From the NCBI GenBank assembly GCA_017506865.1, contig JAFCMP010000514.1, positions 558,001 through 622,000 on the forward strand: 64,000 nt of DNA, written 5' to 3'. Made by a program: the position numbers and the translations under genes. Below are positions 11,101 to 19,353 of the stretch, one piece after another. Source of the DNA: Tribonema minus. Taxonomy: Eukaryota; Sar; Xanthophyceae; Tribonematales; Tribonemataceae. Within the stretch, counting starts at the first letter, position 1; every line of letters starts with the position of its first letter. Below the pieces are notes generated by a model. It did not search any database. It had not been told where the DNA came from and worked only from the letters and a program-made list of their open reading frames with translations.

Positions 11101-11826
11101 TCCTACTTGCAGCGCTGCTCTGCTGCATTGCTGACTTAGGGTTAGAGTTGGAGTTGGCAGCAGCGCCAACAACAGCCATGGGCCCCCCAAGTAGCAGTTC
11201 ACCGGCCGTGCCATGCGCACATATTCGTGTAACGCAAACGCCCCTCAGTAAATTGGAAAATCTTACTCTATATACACTTGCGACACAGCATTCTTTTCAC
11301 AAGCAGCCTCACAAACTTCATGCGCTGGCGACCGCGGCGACGCCGGCAGACGTCGCTTACTTAGGGTTACAGTTAGGGTTAGCAGTGGCGCCAGTAGCAA
11401 CTACGGCGCCCCCCTTGCTAGCACGTCGTCAGCCCCGCCATGCGCACGGTCGTATGCTGCATGGCCCTGTGATGACTTGCAAAGTTTTGAACTATGCACA
11501 CTTGCAACACAGCACTCTTCTTACCAACAGTTTTGCAAACTTCATGCGCAGGCGACCGCGGCGACGACGGCGACAACGGCGCTAACGGCGATGCCGGTGG
11601 CCGCCCAAAAACGGCCTTCAACCGCAGCAGCGCGCGCAAGGCCGGCAGCAGCAGCGCCACCAAGCGGCCCAAGAGCGCAGCGCGGCGGCGCCGGTCGGGG
11701 GAGGCGGGGGGCGAAGAGAATGGCGGCGGCGGCGGCGGCAGCGGCGGCGGCGGCGGCGGCGGCGCCATTGAGTTCAAAGAGGATGAGGAGATGTACCCGA
11801 CAGCGCGCGGGCTTGTGAGAAAGTAG
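2184..11826 (+). CDS. KIF3B: Kinesin-2 motor subunit, KIF3B (FLA8)-like, nine exons
   Basis: Exons: 2184-2281, 3710-3938, 4466-5022, 5960-6335, 7184-7381, 8101-8271, 9426-9737, 10173-10434 and 11552-11826. All splice phases close and the sum is 2478 nt (825 aa), close to the usual kinesin-2 length. Motor domain: N-terminal KVVVRIRP; P-loop [10 protein letters not shown] at about 99-108; switch [10 protein letters not shown] at about 212; switch II DLAGSE at about 247; then [15 protein letters not shown] and the neck linker [13 protein letters not shown] coiled-coil stalk follows (exons 5-7), then a globular tail with RTTQPYEGP and a final [10 protein letters not shown]. The tail signatures and motor residues match KIF3B-type rather than KIF3A-type subunits. 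The family forms heterotrimeric kinesin-2, the plus-end motor of intraflagellar transport. A Gly-rich tract precedes the C-terminus. The introns are large for the exon sizes and carry many decayed exon-edge copies. Confidence 0.95.
3350..3605 (+). repeat. Intron 1: two decayed copies of the exon 2 5' edge
   Basis: At about 3342-3380 and about 3535-3585 the intron repeats the acceptor region and first bases of exon 2 (3710 onward): an ..ACTTGTT..GCAGGAGCG.CACCG.GGACG pattern in the first copy and GAGAGCCGCGGCGA in the second. Both have diverged and neither stays in frame. They are direct repeats in the same orientation as the exon. Confidence 0.7.
3985..4380 (+). repeat. Intron 2: copies of the P-loop exon end and of the exon 3 start
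   Basis: About 3990-4112 is a near-identical copy of the last ~100 bp of exon 2, including the P-loop codons, the donor GTGCGTCACC and the first intron bases up to TTCACATGTTGAAG. One missing G (GGAGGCTAC against GGAGGGCTAC) breaks the frame. A second, shorter and more decayed copy lies at about 4121-4285. About 4335-4375 resembles the start of exon 3 (GCAGAAACACTACCCTGACC against GCAGGAAGGGTACCCCGACC), preceded by a duplicated ACACACACGCATA segment. Confidence 0.85.
5062..5880 (+). repeat. Intron 3: five copies of the exon 3 end and two of the exon 4 start
   Basis: Copies of the exon 3 3' edge (CAGCGCGCTGGTTGATGGCC through CTACAG and the donor) recur at about 5070-5120, 5165-5220, 5295-5345, 5435-5485 and 5540-5590, increasingly diverged. 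Some keep a usable donor, for example CTACAG|GTGCGTCACC near 5212. Two copies of the exon 4 5' edge (GGGACTC.GAG.TGACGCGCCTG, CAAGACTC) lie at about 5670-5735 and 5830-5880, before the true exon at 5960. Confidence 0.85.
6408..7090 (+). repeat. Intron 4: at least four copies of the exon 4 end and one of exon 5
   Basis: The exon 4 edge GTCAGCGAGGAGGAGTACAA through (C/T)TGCAG|GTGA recurs at about 6410-6462, 6530-6570, 6685-6740 and 6850-6912, with a partial copy near 6985-7012. Several retain an intact CAG|GTGA donor. About 7014-7082 is a decayed copy of exon 5 (ACAGGGAGCGGAAGCGCAAA..GACATGCAGCGG against the true exon at 7184). Between copies the intron repeats GTTGAAGTACAGTAGAT words. Confidence 0.85.
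7518..8005 (+). repeat. Intron 5: four copies of the exon 6 5' edge
   Basis: Segments matching GCAGCTCATCCAAGGCGGCG and AGATCATGGACAAGGCCGCG of exon 6 (8101 onward) occur at about 7526-7560, 7695-7742, 7861-7912 and 7970-8000. The copies at 7697 and 7863 keep a CAG acceptor; the copy at 7890 has two extra bases that shift the frame. Each is preceded by an AACTTCAA/TTCAACT-rich stretch like that before the true exon, so the repeat unit spans the intron end plus the exon start. Confidence 0.85.
8351..9320 (+). repeat. Intron 6: copies of the exon 6 end and exon 7 start, with telomere-like words
   Basis: About 8351-8455 copies the last ~100 bp of exon 6 (GCGAGCTGGCGGAGCGAGAA through CAAGACCTGCAG|GTGA). 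About 8505-8585 is a weaker copy ending in CAGGACCTGGGTGA. About 9281-9315 copies the exon 7 start (GCAGGAAGAGGTCGAGGT, CAAGCTCAAG). In between lie TTAGGG-type words (8585-8605, 8963-8998) and CCCTAA-type words (9069-9093) in opposite orientation. Confidence 0.75.
10505..11551 (+). repeat. Intron 8: four copies of the exon 8 end, then repeats of the exon 9 acceptor region
   Basis: The exon 8 edge (GCAGCCGTACTTGCACTACG, AGAACGGCGACGCAG and the donor GTGCGTGCCTGGGTATG) recurs at about 10508-10600, 10622-10705, 10735-10815 and 10858-10895, with a unit of roughly 115 bp. Nearer the 3' end, about 11090-11270 and 11276-11551 are related tandem segments. The later ones contain the exon 9 start GCGACCGCGGCGACG and TTAGGGTT words. 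In the copy at about 11330 the acceptor CAG has become CTG. Confidence 0.8.
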
Positions 11827-12240
11827 CTGGGAGTCGCGGCCGGCGGCGCTTGTTGAGCGCTGATGCCATGCATCTTGTTGCGTCGGGTGCTCAGCAGCGG
11901 CGAGGAAACTTCAACAGAGAAGTGCTATGGGGTATGTAGGCAGGCGCCGTAGCACACGCGTCGGCGGCGCACGCGCACAATGCGCGGCGCTCGCGTCCAG
12001 TGCTCAGGTGGTGAAGCGCGCTGCCCACATGTTCAACTGCGGATCATGACTGACAGAGGTGATGCGAGTGGTGCACACCAGTAGGTACCACAGAGGAGCG
12101 GTCATGCGCACCTTCAATCTGCGCTGCTGTCGCGCGTGCATGAGTTGATTCAGCGTTTCAATCACGACACTAGCGCTAGCCCTAACCCTATGGCACAGAC
12201 ACGGCGTACATCACAGAGGGTACATGTCTACCAGTGACAT
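11827..12240. other. Kinesin 3' flank, no gene seen
   Basis: No convincing coding segment. The kinesin 3' UTR and polyadenylation site must start here. A CCCTAACCCTA word occurs near 12180. Confidence 0.5.
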
Positions 12241-14340
12241 GACCCTCAACCGCATAATTCAAATCAAGCACTTTGCTCTGTCGAGCTCAGGCTGGCAAAT
12301 GCTCTCTGCACAGCGCTTGGCTCCTGTGTCTGTCTTTGCTGTGCACATCACCTGGCGACTCTCAGCATATCTTTGTGTGTGTTGCAGTTGCCAATGGGTG
12401 CCTTGCCTCGTGAACGGTGCGAGTCACTCTGCAGGCAGCGTTCAAAGCTCATGGTGTTGCATCCAAACCATGCTGACATTACTTTTTGTGATTGGACCTA
12501 TGTAAACTTCAAGGGCGGCAGTGGTGAGGGCTCTGGCAGCCCAAATGTCATTATATGTCCGAGGATGTTGAGAGTCTCAGAGACTGCGGGTTGCTATTCA
12601 ACAGCGCGTTTACCAGAGGGCTTGTCATTGTCAACTTGCACTCATGAGCTGATAGTCGGTTGTTGGTAGCTTACAGCAGTTGAAATGCACAGTTGCAGTT
12701 CCAACAGATGCCTACCCCCAACACTGAATAGTGTCTTGCGCAGTGTCTTTGTCACTTATATAACGAGTTTCTAAAATGCAAAGCTGAAGTACAAAGCTCA
12801 TGCCCTCCACAAATCTGCTCATCATGCTCTCATGTTATATGAGAATAAATGCAGCGCACAGAGAAGCACTATGCTCTCCATGATCCGGGTAGTTGCCAGG
12901 AACTGTGTTTTTCGTTCTTGGCAATTGCCTGGTGTCATCTGCCAGCCATGAGCTCTTTGAATAGCCGCCCCCCGGCATCAGTGCCGTGCTTTGCGCACTG
13001 CGAGCCCCTCTTGCAGAACCCATTTCACATGCGCGTACGCGAACGCACATCCAGCGGCAACGAGGTCATGCCATGCAGTGAACACATACTGAGTGAATTG
13101 TTTGTGAGGCAACCCTAGGGTTAGAGGGGGGTATTTAGCCATATTCTGCCACGCTGGCTTTATGTCGTATTCTGCCATTGCAGATGCTTCATGCTAATCA
13201 TTCTGACAACTGTAAAACCGAGCTATAAAGCCTTAGCGCCTTGCTGCTGCTTGTTCTTGCCAACCATGATGGCCTACTTAAGCTGGTATGGGAGTGAGGG
13301 TGGACCCCCTTTCTCACGGCACACAGGAGTTGCTGGGTCGAGGTAGGAGTAGGTCGGATAGTCAATAGCGACATACATCACTACACACACACACAGGTTG
13401 TACAGGTACTGAGATGCGTTGCATCGACAACACCTGGGCGCACAGAATTCGCGTCAATATTGAAAATGCGGAGTGCGAGTGATCAGGCGGCAACGAATTC
13501 ACGCATGGATGAACGCATTTTTGAAAATGTACTTCGAAGTGTATTGATTTCAATCGTTGTCAAAAAGGAAGATTGAGGGTGTCTTAATATTCTGTGGTGA
13601 TCTAAGGCCTTGGTGCACGCCTGAAGCTACCCTGCACGTAAACTCAAAATATCATGGCAATAGAGTTCAACATGTTGCAATATATCGTGTTGCACGGAAC
13701 TTGACCATCATATTCCTGTCACAATTTCAATCAGTTTCCACAGCAAACTCAAACAATCACAAAGCCATCATCGGCCTGCACCCTAATCCAGAACCTACCC
13801 CTAGCCCTAACCCTAATCGTACAAATGCCGCATGCTTCCCATCACCTGCGCATGCACCTCACCTCAGGCTGGTGTTGTGCAACGGAAAGTAACTGAAACT
13901 TTTTCTTTTGACACCTGCTTATGCGGACGTCATGACTGCCGCTGTGGCGGCGCGTCGCTGCCGCCGCAGCCACACCGGTCGCGAATGTGCTGAAAAACGC
14001 GCCGCTGCCCGCAAGTGCCCGTGTAGTGCTGCGACGCCACAGCGGTGTTCGGCGCCAGGTGGATGAGGCGCTGGTGGGGGTATGAGCACTTCCTCTCCTC
14101 CACACTGCACACGACCTGACATATCATCATGGCTGGGCTTGTGCAGGGACACCGCTTATTGAATGCGCCTACATACTGTGCTGGCGAGTGTTGGCTGCAT
14201 GATTACCCCGGGTCCTGGTACTGTATGACCTGACGAGCGAGGGTGCGCAAGCCTGAGGCAGAGGGGGGGGGGGGGGAGGGGGGCAATGGGGGAGAGGTAC
14301 CTCACGTGAGGCATGCGCAATTTCTTTGGCTTTATTGTTG
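12240..14340. repeat. Segmental duplication, copy A part 1
   Basis: This stretch is colinear with about 33590-35340. Shared landmarks include CAAGCACTTTGCT (12265/33605), TTGCAGTTGCCAA.GG.TGCCTTG (12383/33713), GCCAGCCATGAGCTCTTTGA (12941/34292), CCATCA.A.TGCAGTTGCAAT-type intron sequence, telomere-like words (13800/34755), the JmjC exon, and a G tract (14266/35278). Divergence is moderate, with many indels. No gene other than the decayed JmjC exon is apparent. Confidence 0.8.
13915..14125 (-). pseudogene. Decayed JmjC-domain exon (copy A)
   Basis: This is the homologue of the exon at 34885-35091. It still reads HLAPNTAVASQHY and QHIRDRCGCGG. The stretch encoding GETVLIPP and the metal-binding RWWHQV motif has been rearranged and shortened (the codons for WWHQ are gone), so the frame of the first half does not match. 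A retroelement fragment interrupts the locus upstream on the minus strand. It is therefore very unlikely to encode an active hydroxylase. Copy B is the better-preserved paralogue. Confidence 0.7.
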
Positions 14341-14344
14341 TTTG

Positions 14345-16345
14345 GGACCAGCTGTGCTTTCGTGTTGGTATTGTCATGCTTGAGCCCGCCAGAACACATG
14401 GACATCGCAGTGCTGCTGCGGGCATCACGGTTGCCGGAGTGACGAGGCGGTCTAGGCATGCCGCTCCTGGGGCTACTGGCTCCAGCCGCATACACGACCC
14501 AGGCATGCACAACACAATGACTGCGGCCAGCATCAATTCATGCCAGTGTGGCAGCGGGGGCCCTGAGGTTCGGTGCTGACGATTACGGCGCAGTCACCTG
14601 GTTTGGGCAGCACTCATGCACAATATGCAAGGACGAGTGTGAGGGACCGCCGCCAATCATCGAGGCCGTGCGGCGCTCTACGCGAGCACTGACAGCTGAC
14701 GGTGGCAAAAACTTGAAGTCACGCACAGCTGTGGCCGAGCAGCTCCCAGCATCGTTGCTACGGTGGGCAGCAGATACGACGGCCGCAGCGTCGACGCTCC
14801 CCGCTGCGGTACAAACGATTTACGCCGCAACTGCTAGCTGTCACAGAGACGGTGACCACTCAGCCAGCCTTGCACACACAGCTGGCATTGCGCCTGACGT
14901 CGTGGCGGCTGCTGCGGCGTCGATCGGTACGTGGCCCTCAAGCCGCTGCCGCAGCTGCCTCTTCCACGCCTACTCAAACACAAATTGAAAATAGCGCGGA
15001 AGAAAGCAACTGCAGCGGCAGGCAGGAGGACAATGACAACGACGACCGGGAGGCCTACTAGTATGCTGACGAGATCTGCAGGAACTTCAACTTGAAGGTT
15101 GTGCCCCGCCGCCGGCGCGGTCACTTCAAGTTCACGCACGGGCTACAGGCCGGCCTTTCAAATGTTCTCCGGCGTCAATACGAGGATTACCTGGTGAAGG
15201 ACCTAGAGGCCTGCCTCGGCTGGTGCCGTGGGCAAGCCGACTCAGGCTGCGCCTATTGGTGACTCGCGCGGCACCAGCCGCCGCCGGCAACAAGCGCGCG
15301 GGTGATGGCACAGCTGCCGCAGCGCAGTCAGCGTTCGTCCGGGGCCATGGCGTGCCACAGTGGATGAGCGTGCCGCCCACTGCCAATGACCGCCCGGGTG
15401 CGGCGCCCATGTCGAGCATGGCAGCAGCCTACGATAATTTAGGTTGCGAGCTTCATAGAGGGGTGGCCCAGGGGAATACAGGGCGAGGTGTGCCCATGGC
15501 GGTGCAGTGACGTGACTCGGAGCATCACCTCGCATGCGATTTGCTGCCCCAGCCAGCACATACGGGGGCACAACGCGACACACACCGTCCAAAAGCGGTG
15601 CCTCGAGCGCATCTTGAGATACTATCACCACTGGCATGTCTCTATTGTCCGCAAATTGAATGAGGACGCCAGTGTCTTCAAGGTGCCGGCCCGGGGGAAT
15701 CGGGCGGACACAGTCATCGTCCCAGGGTGTCTACACTTTGGCAGTGCATAGCGCAACAAGGGATAGTGCAAGACACAAGTGTGCGCGCACCCACAGCGAG
15801 CTCGTACCTGCCAGTCAGTGACAGGCAAAACGAATGCTTCGAACACGGACGGCTATGCTGCTGGGGTGCCACTGGCACGGTGGGAGAGGACGCGAAGGTC
15901 AAGCACCATACCGGCACCTTGAAGTCATCTTGGGCCTTTGTGCCATCGTGCAGGAGTCGTACGGAAGGTTGGGCAAGCAGACAAGACTTTTTGTCAAGGG
16001 GTTGGCAATGCACTCAGCGCGTGCTCAGGGGGGGGGGGGAGCAGATGTGTTGTGCAAGGCCGGGCCGCCACCTAAGGAGATCCTCATTGAGCTGAGCATG
16101 TCGTTGGCGCGGGAGTTGGCGCAGCACATCATGGCGTACACACGCGGAGCGTGAATGCTGGGCTGTGTTGCAGCGCCGATATCCAAGCTCCTAGGGCGCA
16201 GTGCAGACTAGGTTGCTGCGTTGACGCAAACTTTTCGATTGCATAGGCAACCCGGCCTCCCTTGGGGCCTTTGTCTATTATGCGCAAACAAGCTGAGCCA
16301 GCTGTACGTATGGACTTGTATTTATAAAGGCCCAAGGGAGGCCAG
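14345..16345 (+). mobile_element. Decayed non-LTR retroelement 3' part (zinc knuckle + restriction-like endonuclease)
   Basis: The insertion interrupts the segmental duplication; homology to copy B stops near 14340 and resumes near 16480. Broken reading frames show blocks parallel to ORF3 of the element at 21.6-28.5 kb: AGLSNVLRRQYEDYLVKDLE then ACLGWCRG (15140-15230), a remnant Cys/His knuckle followed by RGHNATHT (15535-15600), an RADTVIVPG block in the position of the endonuclease R-P-D motif (about 15705), and the C-terminal block QESYGRLGKQTR through SMSLARELAQ (15950-16150). The in-frame end is a TGA near 16153. Upstream, an open segment at 14548-14988 probably belongs to the same element. 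The 3' tail forms a hairpin at 16251-16342. Confidence 0.65.
16251..16342. repeat. Inverted-repeat hairpin in retroelement 3' tail
   Basis: GGCCTCCCTTGGGGCCTT near 16253 pairs with AAGGCCCAAGGGAGGCC near 16326, about 55 bp apart. The sequence TTTATAAATACAAGTCCATA in another family member (51946-51965) matches the opposite strand of the right arm here, so this tail is part of the element family. Confidence 0.6.
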
Positions 16346-16479
16346 CTGTACTGTTTGTTTATAATGGCATCACTGTTTTAGGGTCGGAAAGCTTCAATAC
16401 TTTGAAGCGTTGATGACTAACATGAAGTTGCATTATCAAAGATATCTCTGAGTCACTTCACTGACTCAGTCACATGTTG

Positions 16480-17180
16480 CCTGGGCAATATGCTTTGAGC
16501 TTGTGCACAGCGCAAGGAATGCAGTGATGATGATGCCGGAAGACAAATTCTCGCACACTGTCATAAAGGATGCCCTGCCAAACATTAGCAATGTCGGGCT
16601 GCAAAGCGACTGGTGCCAGTGCTTCAGCACGGGCACAGCCCTGCCCTTGCGCTGCAAGCAGCACCAGTAACAGCTGGAGCGTTACAGCTTATTGCCTGGT
16701 GCCTCCTTGCCCGCACATGGTGCAGCACGTGATTGGCAGCAGTGCTCAATGCAGCACTCAAAACGCCTGCCATCAATGCAGTGCCTGCCTTTGAAAGGGC
16801 ACGTGCTACTGCCGCGCACCTCAGTCTTCAAGTTGGCAGCGCGAGAAATGCTGACAACTGTCGAGTCATCAAATAACGCAGCGCCGCCGTGGACTGCGCA
16901 TACGTGCTCCAGGGTTTGTTGATGGAATAAGTGCAATCGATGCAGCTCAGTTTGTACTTCCTTTTAATTCTCAGACTGGCTCAGGGCGCGAAATTGTACA
17001 GCAACATAGCAGCATTGACAGTCACCTCTTGCCGCCGTGCCCACACATCATCTGGCACACCTATGCTGCAGCGCTTCTTATGCCGCCCCTGTCGTGCGTG
17101 CCGGAGTCAGAGAACGGGCGGTGAAGGTGAGGCAATTGCCAGACGGCGCTGACATTGCATGACCCTCCCCCTGCATTTCA
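16480..17180. repeat. Segmental duplication, copy A part 2
   Basis: This matches about 35485-36035 (for example GGATGCCC, GGGCTGCAAAG, GATTGGCAGCAG, CCGCCGTGCCCACACATC, GGCGCTGACATTG). It corresponds to the JmjC intron plus part of the JmjC exon at 35882-36150, now without an open frame. A degenerate terminus of the inverted-repeat element family (GTACTT..TTTTAATTCTC..GCTCAGGGCGCGAAA) lies at 16954-16995. Confidence 0.7.
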
Positions 17181-19353
17181 TGTCATTGACCAGATTGATG
17201 TAAGCGCCGCATCATGCTGCTGCGTCATTGAGCTGCGCGATGCAACAACAGCTGCCCTCACCTCTGCTTAACAGCGCCGCACCGCTCCATTCAAGTTGCC
17301 TCCGTACTGCAGTGGCGCCGAGCACAGCAGCAGTGAGGCTTCCACACACTGAGTGATGGGGGCGCATTGGGTCTCCTGCCGGCCGACAGGGCACGTGTTT
17401 CAGCACCACATGTACTTTATTTGCTTCGGCTTGAGAAGTGGTAACCCTACAACACATGTGCTATGTCACGCGTGCAACACATGCGCTATTCACACTATCA
17501 AACGGTTGCTGCCCGCCAAGCCAACTACAGATACTAGTGGGCTTGATTCCAGAAGGACTTTGTCCACCTCAGAACCCCCACTACCGCCCGCTACTCGATG
17601 CGCCTGAAACGGCTTGCAAATTATTTGCCCTTGAAATAGCTGTTAGCCTCTGAGAGTGACCTGAGATGCCAACACTTGTAAGTTACAAAACTTTGAAAAA
17701 AGTGCCCTGTATCCAGGTTGTTTTAAGCCGTGGCCTAAGTTGTTGTAACTTTGGAAAAACTCAGATCAACTTGCATGCAAGAATGCTTGTATTGAAGCTC
17801 AAGGCATGCCCTTTGATGTTTAATACGCACCATCACACTCTGTATATCATAATGACATGCAAAATCATCTACTTCTGAACTACATCATTTTTATGTTCAG
17901 GCTGTTGAATGCATTGCTCATGAGAGGAGAGCACACCCCTATTCACTGTGGCACACTACCATCTTGACAGTCGTTAACGCGCCCGCCCGGTTCGGTGCCC
18001 CGCAGTGCATTCAAGTGGTAACGGCAGACCTATCATGATCGCAAGGCGGCCGACACTACTGCGGATTTGGTGCGTCACCAACGTCAGCCTAGGGTGTGCA
18101 CATCAACAGATGGCCCGTCAGTGACGCCGCGCCGAATTTACCAGTTGAAGGGCCCCGGGCCGGGCCATGTTCATAAGGAAGACTGCGCCATGTCACGTGT
18201 GGCCGCTTGAAGTCCTTCAGGTTGTCCTTGCAGTTCTCAAATCTGCACAGCAGCTGCAGTCTCCGGGGTCGAAGGCAGCGGGGCCTTTTTATCCCTCTGC
18301 CAACATTTGCCGCAGGCTAGCCGCTGGCAAATCTCATGAGTCATTACCCAGCCCACCAAGGGGCGAAGGCATGCTGGCGGTCGCTTGGAGCACTGCAGAT
18401 GGGCCATCTGCCGGCCGCCACAGTTGAAATTTTTATGCGCAGACGGGGACCGCACGACAAACCAATGTGGCAGAGGGGTCTCATCTCAGAAGTTCTCGAT
18501 GCCCGTGTAGTACCTCATTGAATGCCAGTCCTTATGGAGGGCAATGTACCTGTTCACGGCATATTGCCTACAGCATATGGCACTGGACGTGGGTGAACAC
18601 TCAGGTAAAGATGCAATCTGCAATATCTGGGGGCAAGTCATGCATACGGAGCTTGCGCCACAAAAAGTGTGATTGATTGGAAATCTAGGCGTATCATACT
18701 AGACCAGAATTATGGTAATTAATGCATCATGAAGAGTGAGTCGGACATTTATTTGACAATTGTCAAATGCATTCAAGTTGTTGATGGCCCGTCTTTGAAT
18801 CTTTACTTATCCCCAAGGAGACCACTGTATCCCAGCATCGTAACGCTTGACGGTTGTACTGGGGGTACAGACACCTGCCTCACTGCGAGACACCACCTCG
18901 GCGCCCAATTGGCAAGGCTTTCAATGCCTCTGTGGGATTATGGCCAGCACGCAGGCCAGCATACTAGAAGGTCATGACATCATGGTCTGTATGGCGCGCT
19001 CAGCATGCGAGACATGTCATTGAGCCGGGTCCCACAGTGACTACCATATCACAGGCTAGCATATGGTGAAGTGTTTCGATGTCATGTCCGTATCATTGTG
19101 CCACAGCGTGCACCAGTTGCAAAAAAAGAAGTGTTCATGTTGAAGGTATTGGCAATCAACAGGTCCATTATCATCAGTCGATATGGTACTAGTAGTGCGA
19201 GCCGGCTTTCAACCTCAACAATACAAGAGGCGCACTGTGCTGCTGTCACATGGTAATTACATTATCAATAACAGTCAGAGAAGGTCACCCATCAGCCTGA
19301 GGGCTGAGCAGCCTGAGCCTGAGGTTCTGGAGTGCCATGAGGCACTGCACAGC
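17181..19353. other. Gene-free stretch, nothing recognised
   Basis: Only short open frames without domain or splice support. I see no RNA gene, long repeat or telomeric array here. Confidence 0.4.
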
